From contig NC_134747.1 of the NCBI RefSeq assembly GCF_050436995.1, positions 14,391,501 to 14,455,500 on the forward strand: a DNA stretch of 64,000 nucleotides. The letters are read 5' to 3'. The notes under the pieces were generated by a model that made no database searches, was not told the DNA's origin, and saw nothing but the letters and a program-made list of their open reading frames with translations. A program made the position numbers and the translations under genes. Shown piece by piece: positions 25,825-38,157 of this stretch; position 1 is the first letter of the stretch; each line of letters begins with the position of its first letter. This stretch comes from Anticarsia gemmatalis. Taxonomy: Eukaryota > Arthropoda > Insecta > Lepidoptera > Erebidae.

Positions 25825-28789
25825 CTCGTAACTGTTTAAAATGGCCGTGTTCAACATTCGCAAACTGCTGTTACGACGAGTGCTATTAGACGCAATCTAT
25901 GTTCCCCGCTGGAAAAATTAATGCAGTCGCGTTCCGTCATTTTGTTTTGCTCCACAATAAAACTGAATCCGGAGTGGGGAAATAGCTTCCAACTTTATAA
26001 TTATGGTCGCACCGGTGGGAGGCGTTAATGCAAAGTTATATATTAGCACGACTCACGACCTAGGATTCGCTGAAAAATACTCGGAACGTCGGAATAAAAC
26101 TGAATAACGAAAACATTAAAATGGAAGTTCTCAACGCGGTCCGGCGGAAGGAAAATTTAAATTGTCTCGTGCGCAAACGGATTAAAGATTGAAAGAAATC
26201 AGATTTCCCGGCCTTTGCAGTTCTTAATAATACAGTTTCTGTGAGCGAGCAACGTGGCATTTTGAAACAATTACAGTTTTCCGACGCTGGATTTAATAAA
26301 TCTGGTGCAGCTTTCGTTCGCCGGCGGGGCCTAATAGGTGTGTAATTTAGCAGTAATTCGTCGGCAGTGCGTTGTACTGTAGGTGGTGCAGTCGCAGCGA
26401 TTGGCGAAGGAGCGGTTATTACGGGGCGCGCCACAGTTTCAATTACGCTGCGTCACTCGCCCGTCTGGCGACCACTTTACATACGTTTGAGCTGCGACTC
26501 GGCGCGACCGACTACCGCCACCTACTACCACCTACTAGTGTGCCGGCACAAATTATAACGCGGAATATTTTACACTCGTTTTTACTTAGGTTAGTAGTCA
26601 TAACACATGTGTGTTCTCGTGAAGGGTTATGTGTGTTATACCCACGGGTCGCTAGTTATGTGAGCTTTCACGTCGGGTTGTTGCTACCCGGTATAATTTC
26701 GAGTGGAGAATTTCATTATATTCACAATACGGAGGTTTGTTCATGCATAAGGTTTACGTGAAATGGCTACACGTTGTGTACAGGCTGCTGGGTACAGTAA
26801 CAGTTCAATACGCTAGTGGTGGGATCGAAATCTTGATTGGTGTAAATAGAAGTACGGAGGAACATGGCCCATTCGGGCAATTACGACATGCCTACAACTA
26901 GGTACGGTGCAGAAATCATCTGTCAACAATAAAAGTAAATCATAAAAATCTTGTTAATTTCAAAATTAAATATAGCAAAGTTACATCACTGTTTTCATGC
27001 GTGTTCATTGTAAATTTAATTCATAATATTTTTTCTCCTTTGTTAAAATAGTTGAACAAAATGTCAAAAACCCATTCACTTGTGAAGTCTAAAAAGAGAA
27101 CTTAGCATTTGACCTTTCCCCTTGTAACATAATAACGTTTCTTTGATAAATACTCAGTGGCATATACTCGTAGCTTACATTTATACTGTAATAATAGTCT
27201 CTGCTTTATTTAGACAACCTTTCACGTTGTTCTAGCGTTTCATATATAAGTAGATTGGTTCCTAGAAAATAAAATATTGCGTTCAGCAATAATAACTTGT
27301 AGTTCTATGAGATAGCAAATTCTTGATCATTTATTTATCGATTGCTTTGTCATTGGTCAACCTATTCTCTAGCCTAACTTATAATGTTTTTTATCTAGAC
27401 TATGCGAGAAAACAATACTTTTTAGGTCAGCCATCTTGTTACATGTAGTTTAGTGTGCTACAAGGATAAGGATGCGTTTTCACCTAAAACGGGCGAAGTA
27501 GTTAGAAAAAAAAGTAGAATTCAAGGCTAAACACACACGCTGTTACGTTCTGAAGCACCGACCTGACCTTATAGGTAGGATCATTTATTTCTCATGCAAC
27601 CGCAATGTTCTAAAACGATCTTATTGGCTGGAGGTATCTAAACTTAAGCCACAATTCAGGCTATGCCTAGCGTGACTATTACTAAACTTAAATCTGTACA
27701 ACTGTACACAGATGACTTATTTTCATTTTATTACCTCGTACACCGCTCTGCTTCCTTGCACATCTCTAATAAAAACACAGCCTTATATTCCTTGGACCCG
27801 ACGTCGAAATGCGCGGCATAATTTTGTCAACATTTCGGCAACTTTTTGCCGCGACCGGTCAAAAATTGTTTCAGAAAGGTTATGACGCGGTTTGAAAGGT
27901 TTGTTTACGTTGCGTTATTGTGAGGAATAAATGCTTGACAAGTTTCTTTATGGGAGGTGAACTATATGATTTAAACAAGCGAGAGATATGAGACTGGGGT
28001 CCCATGGTTTTGTATGGCTTATATATTATGTAACTATATGCATGTTTAACGTACTGCTTTAAATCTAAACTGTGTTAACATTTTTAATCCATCGCATCTT
28101 GTACAGTGCAGATCCAAGATCTATTAAACAAGCCAAAAAAACTTGTATCTTAAAATTTTGATTTATTGAAAAGTCTTCTGTAATGTTTGCTCTATTCGGT
28201 AGATGTTTTCATGATTATAATTAAATACAAATAGAAACGTTCTGTTTCTCTTCTCCTTTACCAAAAAGCCTTCACCTGCCACTTGTATACCACCTACGCG
28301 TCATGTTGTGCTAGTACTTCAGCTCAAAAGGAGGTTAACTAAATAGAAATCCTGTCGAGATCTTTCATATTTTTTGTAAATATTCTTAATTAACTGTCCG
28401 ATTCTAAGAAATTTGTATTTCAATGAAAATGTTATAATAGTTCGCCTTTTCTTATTTTCTTGGAAAATACATTCTGTTTGCTTTGGAAAATTTCTTTCTC
28501 TCTGTTTACGATAAAAAAGTCTTGTAATAAATTTGTTAATTGCCTAAAATAAAAAATATTTGATGCTATGTATGTGCGAATCGACGGGGTGAATTTTACG
28601 GGTGTACGGGCTCGGACCCGTTACATCCGGCTTAAACTACCTCAAATTATGCGTAATTAGTAGTAAGGCGTTTTCAAAACCTCGTTTAATAATATTGCCT
28701 ATCGTGTAAGTTCAATTTATATCAGTAATCACTAAACATTTATTTTTATGATCTATTCATTCGATTTTTAATACAAATAACAAAAGTAT

Positions 28790-28890
28790 GACAAGGTGTA
28801 TGGATGTGATTGAGGCAAGGGAAGTTTGTAAGGATCGTATCGAGTGGCGTTCTACTGTGTCTGCCTACCGTATGTACGTCGTATGTATAA
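28790..28890 (+). pseudogene. LINE 3'-end fragment with ORF C-terminus (copy 1)
   Basis: From 28800 the frame reads M-D-V-I-E-A-R-E-V-C-K-D-R-I-E-W-R, followed by S-T-V-S-A-Y. This A-R-E-x-x-x-D-R-x-x-W-R pattern is typical of the extreme C-terminus of endonuclease/RT-type LINE proteins. It is followed by CTGCCTACC and a GTATGTA-rich tail. The rest of the element is absent, as expected for a 5'-truncated insertion. A related fragment on the minus strand at 63301-63390 encodes M-D-E-N-E-A-R-E-I-C-K-N. Clade RTE is a guess. Confidence 0.6.
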
Positions 28891-29495
28891 CAAAAGTCAT
28901 CAGAAGTCTAGCTTTTTCTTAAAACAAAGATGGAAAGCAAACATAATATTATTATAAAACATTGTAATATATATTTAGGGCTGTCAGTTTGTATGTCAGA
29001 ATAAGAAATGAACACTGAATAAGTTATTTTAAAGTTAGCAAGCTGACCTTTGACGTCCCTACTAGTATAAATACTTGTAGATTGGTGTTTCAGGTCACAC
29101 AGATATTTAAATGACTCTTTTTAAAGTAAATAATAGTTTGGTTTTAATCAAATTAGTAATGCGAAATAATGAAATCTTTAATTGAGTCATTTTTGAGCCA
29201 TTGTGTACTGTGTAAAATTTTCTAATTTTACTTAAAAAGTTAATTAAAAAGATCGCTCAGATAATTTAGTGTTGAAAGTTTCAGATTGAAATAGTCATTA
29301 CGTATTCAGAATTTCAGATTAAGATATAAAACAACATTAAGGCGAATTTATTTTTAGGGGCAAGAAACTTGCCTTGCTAGAACTGAAAATTACACCATCT
29401 GTCTTATCAATATGACTATCTATGTGACTCTTCCAGACATTGATCTAAATCGTAATATGGCAACTGTTTTATAAATTAGATAGTTATATAAGAAA

Positions 29496-29752
29496 CTAGC
29501 TGACCCGCGCAACTTCGCTTGCGTCACATAAGAAAGAATGAAAAAAAAAATCCCCGTTTTTGTAACATTTTTCGTTGCTACTCCGCTCCTAATGGCCGTA
29601 GCGTGATGTTATATAGCCTAAAGCCTTCCTCGATAAATAGGCTATCTAACATTGAAAGAATTTTTCAAATCAGACCAGTAGTTCCTGAGATTAGCGCGTT
29701 CAAACAAACAAACAAACAAACAAACTCTTCAGCTTTATAATATTAGTATAGA
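29496..29752 (-). mobile_element. Non-autonomous Helitron, copy 1
   Basis: On the minus strand the element starts TCTATACTAATATTATAAAG and ends in CTAG. It is inserted exactly between A and T, the Helitron target rule. The stem CGCAA/TTGCG flanks a 6-nt loop about nine bases before CTAG, the expected 3' hairpin. It has a (GTTT)n run near the 5' end. The 257-bp body has no Rep/helicase gene. It is similar throughout to the copies at 34693 and 61408. The short frame at 29519-29740 is a shadow of the repeat. Confidence 0.85.
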
Positions 29753-30506
29753 TCAATGTAAAAGGCTGCAGTCACGAATCATTAACACAAGAACCCCATT
29801 TTTATTGTATTTTCTTCTACTGAAATTGCTAATTTTACCATCCCAAAAACTAATTTAATAAGCCATTATTATAAAATCACACACGGCTAATAAACAAAAC
29901 CGTGTATCCATTACCGCGACACAGACCGCGTCTGCTTAGCGCATCCATTAAACGTAATTGCTATGTCGGGGCTTCGCAAGGCACGCGCTGGGCCCCGGCC
30001 TCGCAATTAATGGAATTCGGGCCCGCGGCTCGGTGGGACACTGTTGACATTAGTCGTTTGCCGTGACGTCACGTTAGTCGGTGGTCGTCTCGTGACGGAT
30101 GACGATTTCGAATTGTGTTTTGTTATAAATTATGTGCAGCTGCTTGTTTTAGCTTTGAAGGAAGGGAGGAAAAATAATGAGACTATTTTTTTCTTTTTTA
30201 CGGTATGGTTTTCTGAAACTAACGAAATACGGTGCATTTTTTATTTCTTTTGTCGATTCCCCAAACGAAACTTGTTTTTTTAATTGCAATTGGATTACTA
30301 TTATAAATCAAATATATTTTATAACAATTCCAAGAAAAGTTATTAAAAACCTACAATAAAGTAAATGACAGTCAATCATCACTCACTACATTATCATGAC
30401 TCAGTCACACGAGAATCTGAGGTATATTTGTTAGTTCGACACAGTTGTGTGTGACCTCAGCGCGACGATTGATTCGCGTCATTCATCATACCGTCCGGCC
30501 GACCAC

Positions 30507-30526
30507 CTCACTCACTCACTCACTCA
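30507..30526. repeat. (CTCA)5 microsatellite
   Basis: Five perfect CTCA units in tandem. On the other strand this reads TGAG. Confidence 0.85.
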
Positions 30527-31692
30527 ACTGACGATTATTACTATTTTGATACTGCTAGTATATGAAGATAGGTGCATTTATTTTAGCAATAGTCACAATT
30601 AAGTTCTACTGTTTTAAAATTATTTGTATTTTATATGGTTTATCTTAAAATCTTAACATCTTTTGATAAAGAGCTGATAGATACATAGGAATGCAATTTT
30701 CTATTTATATAATGGGTAGGTGTATAGCTTTTATGTTGCGTAAGTGTCTACAGTACTATATAAACTTCTTGGACATAACGACCCTTGATCAGCTTTTTAA
30801 ACAAAAATTTTCTACAGTTACTCAGTTGTCGTAAGTGACAAAAAATTGCTCATTTATGTGTATCAGGTTGCAAACGACACATTTATTCTGTGTTCAAAGA
30901 AAGATACATTTCATTATTTTACAAACGTTTCTATATTTACATAATATGAAATCATTTATTATAACAATTTGACCCGATACAACCGATACAGCGGTATCAA
31001 ACGGACCGCTATCAAAAACATTGTGGATTACAACTCAGCTGTTATTTATAGCACGAACACAAATATAATGTTATCTATCATTTATCTAATATGCGCACTA
31101 ATTATAATGTTTATTTCAATGTCGTTTTTGTAGTAAATTGATCGGTGGTATCGTTTTTAGATCGAGTTTTAGTTGATGTTGCTATTTATTTACCCTGTAG
31201 GTAGGTTCAACTTAACAGTTGAAGCTATCACACTAACGTTAAAAAAGTGTAAATGCTTGTTACTCAATCACTCTAAAACGACTGAACAAATTTAAATGGA
31301 GTTTAGCACACAGGTAGTTTATAAACTGGACCAATTTTTGACTTTTTTCAGAAAATCTTTTTACAAAGGGCTGTGCCGAATCTCGTTGACACTGCTCCAG
31401 GATTTTTCATATTGGAACCCTCAAGTCCCACTTTCTAAACTATTGGCTAGGTTAAATTGCTGGTTCTTATCCGAATTAAACTGATATAAAATATTGTAAA
31501 CAATATTTCAAAATATCAATCAAACACACGTAAGTACGCGTCACAATTTTCTACAATAAACCCATATGGCAGTAGGTCCTTCCTATACATATGTGGTACG
31601 AAGGCTGGTACGCAATCAGCGTGTGAAGTGGTAAACCTTTTTTTATATTTGGCCAGCGTACGTGCCGGGTGGAAAAAACGTGCCGCGTGGCG

Positions 31693-31738
31693 CGTATGCC
31701 GCGGAATGCCGCCGCGACGCAATCTGCCGCGGCATACG
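31693..31738. repeat. GC-rich perfect inverted repeat, 12-bp arms
   Basis: CGTATGCCGCGG at 31693-31704 is the exact reverse complement of CCGCGGCATACG at 31727-31738, with a 22-nt GC-rich loop. Each arm contains the SacII-type palindrome CCGCGG. The surrounding 60 bp repeats TGCCGCG-like words. It would form a very stable hairpin in DNA or RNA. Its origin is unknown. Confidence 0.75.
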
Positions 31739-34659
31739 ATACTTTGTTTTGACGAACAATACTTGTATTTATTGCGTGCGGTGGATACAACGATCCCTGC
31801 CAATCGACTCACTGATATTATTGCCAGCTCTTTTTTAGTTTATTCTGAAAGGATAGTGTTGCTATAAAAATGGTGCATGCATTGTGGTTTAGAATTACGG
31901 GTTTGTTTTGAGAGAATGGTTTTGTGATGTCTTTCAATTTGTTTGTTGGGATTGAAAAGAGCCTTTTATACTTCTATGTTATGGAATGGCTATATTACCA
32001 ATTTTCAGTAATTAATCTAAGGGTTTCAGTAATTAATTAAACTATTGACGTATTGACTCGCTATTGTTGTTTTGTATTGTTCAAGTGACATCTTCTCGAC
32101 TGCTCTCTCTTCCATGATATGAATCCCAAATGGTAGAAGGGTCAGCATTCCTAATCTTTCCTCTTCACTGTGTTACATCCTGGACAACGTCTCCTAAAAC
32201 CTCACACTGGCGCATGTCTTTTTGCACTTAAGTTTTTCAACTTGAGTTGGGTCACCCTCTGGATAAAGCATATAAAACAACTATTGATGTCGATCGCTCA
32301 ATTGTATGGTAACACAAAAGTATCTCTGTATTAGAAACAGCCAATTAAATTTCTTGATACTTGAAATTGAACAAAATAATATTACGAATGTAAAATTTTG
32401 ATGTGTGTTTGGAATATTAAACGTAAAGTTAGATTAATCCTATAAAACTAATTTCTAGTTCAATTAACGTGTGCTCAAATATTGAAAACTATAAAACTAA
32501 TTGAATTACTTTATCTGTGAGAGATTACGTTCAAAATTAAATAATTACACATTATATAATCATTATATATTTACCCACACAATATTAAAATGAATGCTTT
32601 TGGAACGTTTTATAGGCTGCTTGCTAAACCTCGCAGCTCTGCTGGTGTACCATATTTTAGCACAATGTTCCTATGTTTGTTTGTTTTTTGCAAATATTTC
32701 ACCAGGAGTTTAGTAGCTTAGCCATAAAAGCGTAGCATAGAGACAGGCAACATATGAATGAGAGTCTTATGGATATGAATGCTGTTATAATATTAGATGA
32801 AGCATCACTAAATTAAGTTAAAGTTTATATATGTTAAAGACGTTTAAGTTATTTAATAATTAGATTTATTCATATTTAATGACTTAATTCATGTTTTCGC
32901 ATTCAGTTTAAGATAGACAGTTATTAGTCATTTGCAAACAACATTTGTAACTTCTCCGTTTAGGAACCAAACTCACTAACTTCCCGCTTCCTACCACGGC
33001 ATAAGCAATGTGGTAACTACCCTAACACTGCGCCACGAACATCGTCGCAAGACTGAAATAGTCAAAGTTTTGTTCAAAGTAAAAAGAAGCACATTGCAAG
33101 CCATTACATCTAATTCAATATTCAGGCGACGCGGAACAATGAACAATATTTGTAGAACAAAAACTTGTAAGTGTAATTATTGTTTAAAATGTTCTCCTTG
33201 TTTGTTTGTAGCTAAGTAGTTACCAACTTCTGCTCTGTCCACGCTTCTAACGTTCTATGTTGAGTTGGGGGTACACTGGCAGTATGGATGTTTATAAAAT
33301 TGACCTAAACTTTATCGCAATGGCCCAACTCAACAAAAATGCTCATTCTCTTCGGTTATACTCTAAATGTATCTATAATTGATTAATTTTTAAAGAAAAT
33401 AGTAAGAAAAAGTTCGTTGGTCTGTAGTCAAATCGGATATAAACACTTGGTTTTTTTGTTCACCCATGTATTAACTTCAAAAATGATTGTAATTGTTGAT
33501 GTTTATTCCGTTGATTTTTCTTATTAATAATACGTAAGTAGTCACTTAAACTTAGGCGATGCATGTCGAATTAAGCATTGGTATTCTTACTTGTTAAAAA
33601 AATTCCAAGAGTTGTTAAAGAAGTTTGAAGTTGTTAAATTGACTGGTAATAATATAACGTTCAGTGTACTACTAACTTATAGGTTGACAAAAGGTTATTA
33701 AATAATTTCCGACCATTTTGGTTTCCGTTCTAAGTAATGACGGTGTCTGTTCACTGGGGTAGCTGGATTATTATTTATATTTGTCTTTCATTACGAATTA
33801 ATTTGCGTTTAACTACCTCTATATAAATACACTAAGCTGTTGGACTATAGGAACGTCAACGTTTAGTGCATGCAATGGAGCTAGGTTTTATTTGTAAATG
33901 CAATATTTTTCATATAAATGGCACTTTAAGTACTGATGAATTCGATTGTAGTCAATTAAGGTTGAATTATCAGTAAAGTGGAAGCAGTGAATGAAAACAA
34001 AGATTATATTGATACTACTAGTACTACAAAAATAGTTTCTACAGTGTTCGCTAGACCCACTGATCCGATTTTCATAGAAATTTTCTCGATAGCTAGCCAG
34101 TTATAGATAGTTGATAGTGGACGAAAGTGTAGGAGAACCGAGCTACTGTAGAAACCTATAGATTTAACAGATAAAGATACATTAGCGACATATTGCCCCG
34201 AGGTAATTATTATGCCACGCGAATAGTTTGTCGCATACCGTACACTCTCTCGATGTTCATACAATCAAGGTGCGCCAAAAAGTGTCAATAAATGCCCTGT
34301 ATTTTTCCACTATATATAAACAACACGTCTGTTTCATATTAATATGACATAAATATGTGTTAATTTATCCCCGCGGTCGGTGTAATGCCTCATGTGGAAA
34401 CTGTTGAGCATAAATTACGTTTTATTTGATTATGAGCACTAATTGGGGGCTTTCTACGTATCAACTATATGAAAATACGGCTGGTTGACTTGATATTCGG
34501 TTTCGTAGGAATGTAAAATGAATACGAGTCTTATTGTTTTGTTTGGAAATACCTTGTGACATGTAATTTTAGAAGTTCGTTGAATTCTGAAACCAGTTTG
34601 TTAGTTTGACTAAAACTAGTTTCTGTTCAGTCAGACAGTATTATTTGCTGTAATAGTGT

Positions 34660-34669
34660 ATGACGTCAT
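34660..34669. promoter_or_regulatory. Consensus CRE (ATGACGTCAT)
   Basis: A perfect 10-bp palindrome containing the CREB/ATF site TGACGTCA. Other full sites are at 10580, 30064, 39999 and 58257. Occupancy is unknown. Confidence 0.4.
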
Positions 34670-34692
34670 TGTGACACTAGTAATCTATACTA

Positions 34693-34946
34693 TCTATACT
34701 AATATTATAAAGCTGAAGAGTTTGTTTGTTTGTTTGTTTGAACGCGCTAATCTCAGGAACTACTGGTCCGATTTGAAAAATTCTTTCAGTGTTAGATAGT
34801 CCATTTATCGAGGAAGGCTATAGGCTATATTTCATCACGCTACGACCAATAGAAGCGGAGTAGCGACGAAAAATGTTACAAAAACGGGGAAAATTTTGAC
34901 CCATTCTCTCTTATGTGACGCAAGCGAAGTTGCGCAGGTCAGCTAG
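34693..34946 (+). mobile_element. Non-autonomous Helitron, copy 2
   Basis: The element starts TCTATACTAATATTATAAAG after an A and ends GTCAGCTAG before a T. The subterminal hairpin CGCAA-GCGAAG-TTGCG lies just before the end. It has a (GTTT)n run close to the 5' end. It is close in sequence to the copies at 29496 and 61408. The first nine bases of the element are also present immediately upstream (34684-34692), giving a tandem start. This could be a slippage product or a second 5' end. Confidence 0.85.
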
Positions 34947-35067
34947 TTCTCTATAGTCGAGGTTTTGTTCAGGTTTTCGATGTGAATCAGTGTGTACCAG
35001 TATTTGAAGTCAATCGATCAATTTTTTTGTCTAATAGTGACATGTTCGCATACTTCTTTACCTTAGT

Positions 35068-35086
35068 CTAGGTATACCATACCTAG
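35068..35086. repeat. Perfect inverted repeat, 8-bp arms, 3-nt loop
   Basis: CTAGGTAT (35068-35075) and ATACCTAG (35079-35086) are exact reverse complements around ACC. It lies just 5' of the SINE at 35096 and could be part of its insertion flank. Confidence 0.55.
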
Positions 35087-35095
35087 TGTAAAGTG

Positions 35096-35420
35096 TATGC
35101 GACTGTCGCGCAAAGGTCTTGACTTGGAGCCCTGGGTTGCACCAAGAATTTATTTCAGTTTTTTTCTGTGGAAAATGCTTAGTGAATTTTCGGGAGTTAA
35201 GAAGATGAGGTTTGTAGACCTCTGTGACTCAAGGAGCACTTAAAGCTGTCGGTCCTGCGCCTGACCTCTCACTGGTCGTGTCGATTATCCGTCTTACAAG
35301 GCTTTTAGAGTGAGAGAATAGAGAGTAAACGTGTGCATTGTGCACACACTTGGATATTATAGACAAAGTCCCGTATTGTTGGCCAGTTTTAATGAAACTG
35401 GCAACCGTGGCCGAATATAA
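35096..35420 (+). mobile_element. tRNA-derived SINE-like repeat, long copy
   Basis: The left part (GCGACTGTCGCGCAAAGGTC, then GAGCCCTGGGTTGCACC) resembles a decayed tRNA-type head. The body shares TAGACCTCTGTG, then GGAGCAC, GTCCTGCGCCTGACCTCTCA and CTGGTCGTG with the repeat at 51356-51500. The tail ends CCGTGGCCGAATAT. I recall this layout from an abundant lepidopteran SINE family. The boundaries are approximate and no target duplication was identified. Confidence 0.6.
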
Positions 35421-38091
35421 TAATTAACTGGAGATTCTCCAGCACCGTAAAAGTATTTACTATCGCTATTCTTTTACAAGTAAACACGCTAATGTCCTCC
35501 CAGTCGTTAGTAATGTTCACTTAAGTTCCAGGAATAAACTCCAGTTACAGACAATCAAGTAACCATTAGCAGTTAGTATGAAAATCGGTTCATGTCATTA
35601 GTTTTAATGCAAGAGTATAAATCATTGTAAACGAGTATTAAACGTTAATTTATATATGCCGTGCGGTGCCACGCGGATGATCGAGGCTTTAAACTAGTGA
35701 TAATTGACTGAGGTTAATGCTAGTCTGTGTATTAGTAGGTAGACTTAGGTCTTAGCTAGACAAGGCTCTAAGTTTGGGCTTTTAAGTTTTAGGAATTATT
35801 TTCGCATTCGTATTTTGATGGTATGAGCAAAATAATATGCGGCATAAAAGTAGGATTGCTTGTCAGAAGCATTTCATTGTGAACATATAAAACATACCCA
35901 TATAATATATCTTCACTGCCAGAACAAATAAGTTTTTAATCAACTAAAATAGCAATTGTTGAGCAATAAGCAAAGTGTTTAGAGCCATAAGAGAGCGATA
36001 AAGCCAGCCCCTTGTCCAGTAAATATTGTCTAGAGCCTCGAACGATATAAAAGTGCGTTTAATTACACTCCACTGCCACGTAACTACCATTATTAAGGAG
36101 CTCATATAGATAAACGGGACATTCGTCTACCACGTCGCAAAGTGCCGCGCGCCGCGCCACTCGCCTGCTCTCGCCCGCACAACGTACATTGTTCCCTCAC
36201 CAATTGAAACAAGAGCCGAGATGCTCACAGAACGAGCAATGTGGTTTGTTTAAAACAATAGAGTAGAACGTCGAGAGATGTGTAAGTAGCTGGCGTCTTC
36301 ATGAGACGCGCGCCGCTGCCGGGAAACTAACAATACGAGCACGTTCGCACTTATGTGTGTAGCGCCCATTACTCGTCGTAGTTGGACGATAGTGATGAGA
36401 GTTGGACGGGAGCGGGCTATGTATGACGTGTTAGAAGATGGATATGACCGCAGCTGGGAGTTTTAGTGAGGGGTCAGGAAACTGGCGTGTCTCTCGGTTG
36501 TGGTAAATGGTTCGGTCGGAGGACGCGCGCGTGCCCCACTTCACTGGAGCTTTTATGTGCGAATATCGTGGAGCCGCCTGTGTTATACTAAATATTTTAG
36601 TCTTAAAATATATTCGCACGCATCGTGAATGCCAATTTTGAAAGTTTCACTATTAGTTCGCTTTATATAGTGTTTCGTAGGATATTTTAATGACTGCGTG
36701 TTTGTGAATTTTACCTCTGTTAATTAAGTAGTAGTGCGAGAATTTAGTGGCTTTAAAACGAACGGTTTTATTCATGAGTTGTGGATATCCATTACTTGAG
36801 TGAGCCGAGACAATGCGGGCCTTTATTCATACATCACTGTAATATTCATGGATCTAACCAATATTGGTAAAATGTAGACTGGTTTGATAAAATATTCCTA
36901 TGAATAGACAATGTATTTGTGATAATTCAATACTGTTTTATGTCTGAAATATTATCAGGCATTCGGTTATTTTTTGGATTTATTATAGACGTATATTTCT
37001 TAGATGTTCTCCCAACAGAATTCTTGTGAATAAGTAATGAATAAAGTGTATCCAAAATAAACGTCTTATGAGAATATGCGTATCTAACATGTCACACTTT
37101 ACAAGCTTATGCCTGACAGCTATGTTTTTTGTTTAAGCTACTAATTATTACTACTTGTTAAATATTACAGGATCTATAACAGTTGAACCGTTTTGACTTT
37201 AAACAGCCAAACTTTGATCAAAATAAGCCTGCACTCAACCACAATCCAAAATCCAGTCATATCAAAAGTAAACAAATCACTAATTAATGATACAGATTTA
37301 TTAAGAAGCTTAGTCAATCTTAAGCACTATTCCCAGAACGTTCATAAACGTCCTCCACACAGTCGGTGTCTGTTCCTGGAAGCCGCTCACTTCCACACTT
37401 CTACTACCGACGCGGCGACGGTGAGAGAATCTCCTTGTATCGTTCGCAGAAAATCATGTCGATACACACTCAAGTATTTGCAGCTCAAATATTGATGTTT
37501 ATTGTTGTGTAACTTGATTCCTATGCTGCCTTTGTACTAGTTCTGCTAACAATCGAAGTAAATGTTGGGAATTGGCTAATATTTCAATGCAATACTATTC
37601 AATGCTTTTCCATTTCAATTATAGGATTTTGATTTTCAAAAATTAAAGTTTCGGTTTAATTGAATAATATATCTGAATACATTATTTGAAAAACAACTTT
37701 TAACGATGATATCAAGAACAAAAATTTGTCTTACTGCTGCTGGCACGGTGCACGTTTGTCAACATGGGGGCAAAAGTCGTCTATTTGTTTTGACATAAGA
37801 CGTGTAGGATACTAATATATAGTACAACAGATCTTAGTGTCGTGTTTTACCGCTTATACTGGTTTTGAACATTTGTGTATGACTTTACCACTCTCATCTT
37901 GCTCATATACGCATTATATACCTGTTATATACAGAACACAAACACAAGTTCCATATAAAACATTCCTACTTCACAAACACTTATAAAAACATCTCTATTT
38001 GTAATCTCAACAACAATTTTAAAGACGCTCATCTTAAAGTAAAGAAACTAGCTGGTAGTCTGAGGCTGTGGCGGGCGTTTGACAAATGGCC

Positions 38092-38157
38092 GTGCCCGCC
38101 CCGCGTCCGTCCCGCACCCGCCCCGCAACCGTCCCGCAGCCGCCCCGCGACGCACCC
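38092..38157. repeat. 11-bp GC-rich minisatellite, six units
   Basis: Six consecutive 11-bp units of the form GC(A/G)NCCG(T/C)CCC run from 38092 to 38157. They alternate between GTCCC and GCCCC endings, giving a 22-bp higher-order period. On the minus strand each unit reads like GGGGCGGGTGC or GGGACGGTTGC, so the array is a G-quadruplex candidate and a cluster of Sp1/KLF-type GGGCGGG boxes. The 73-codon frame over it at 38086-38307 is probably an artefact of the repeat. Confidence 0.8.

Larger units (their letters stand above)
20085..28785. other. Intron, part 4: no confirmed gene
   Basis: This is mostly AT-rich with no recognised repeat or exon. CpG-richer patches lie at about 25060-25140 and 25530-26560. 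The second patch holds a GCCGCCATGTT motif at 25537-25547 (Pho/YY1-like), a signal-peptide-like micro-ORF at 25699-25824 and two overlapping frames of about 125 codons near 26060-26760 that match nothing I know. Such patches could be regulatory or contain untranslated exons, but sequence alone does not show it. Confidence 0.45.
29755..34680. other. Intron, part 5: no gene seen
   Basis: There are no supportable exons. A CRE palindrome lies at 30064-30071, a (CTCA)5 microsatellite at 30507-30526 and a strong GC-rich hairpin at 31693-31738. The open frames at 31516-31867 overlap that hairpin on both strands and look like composition artefacts. Confidence 0.5.

Noticed and set aside
26060..26761. 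Overlapping frames of about 125 codons on both strands
   Set aside because: Both lie in a CpG-rich patch where stop codons are scarce. Neither shows a recognisable domain, hydrophobic signal or splice context.
31516..31867. Frames of about 80-100 codons on both strands
   Set aside because: They straddle the GC-rich hairpin at 31693-31738 and show no domain.
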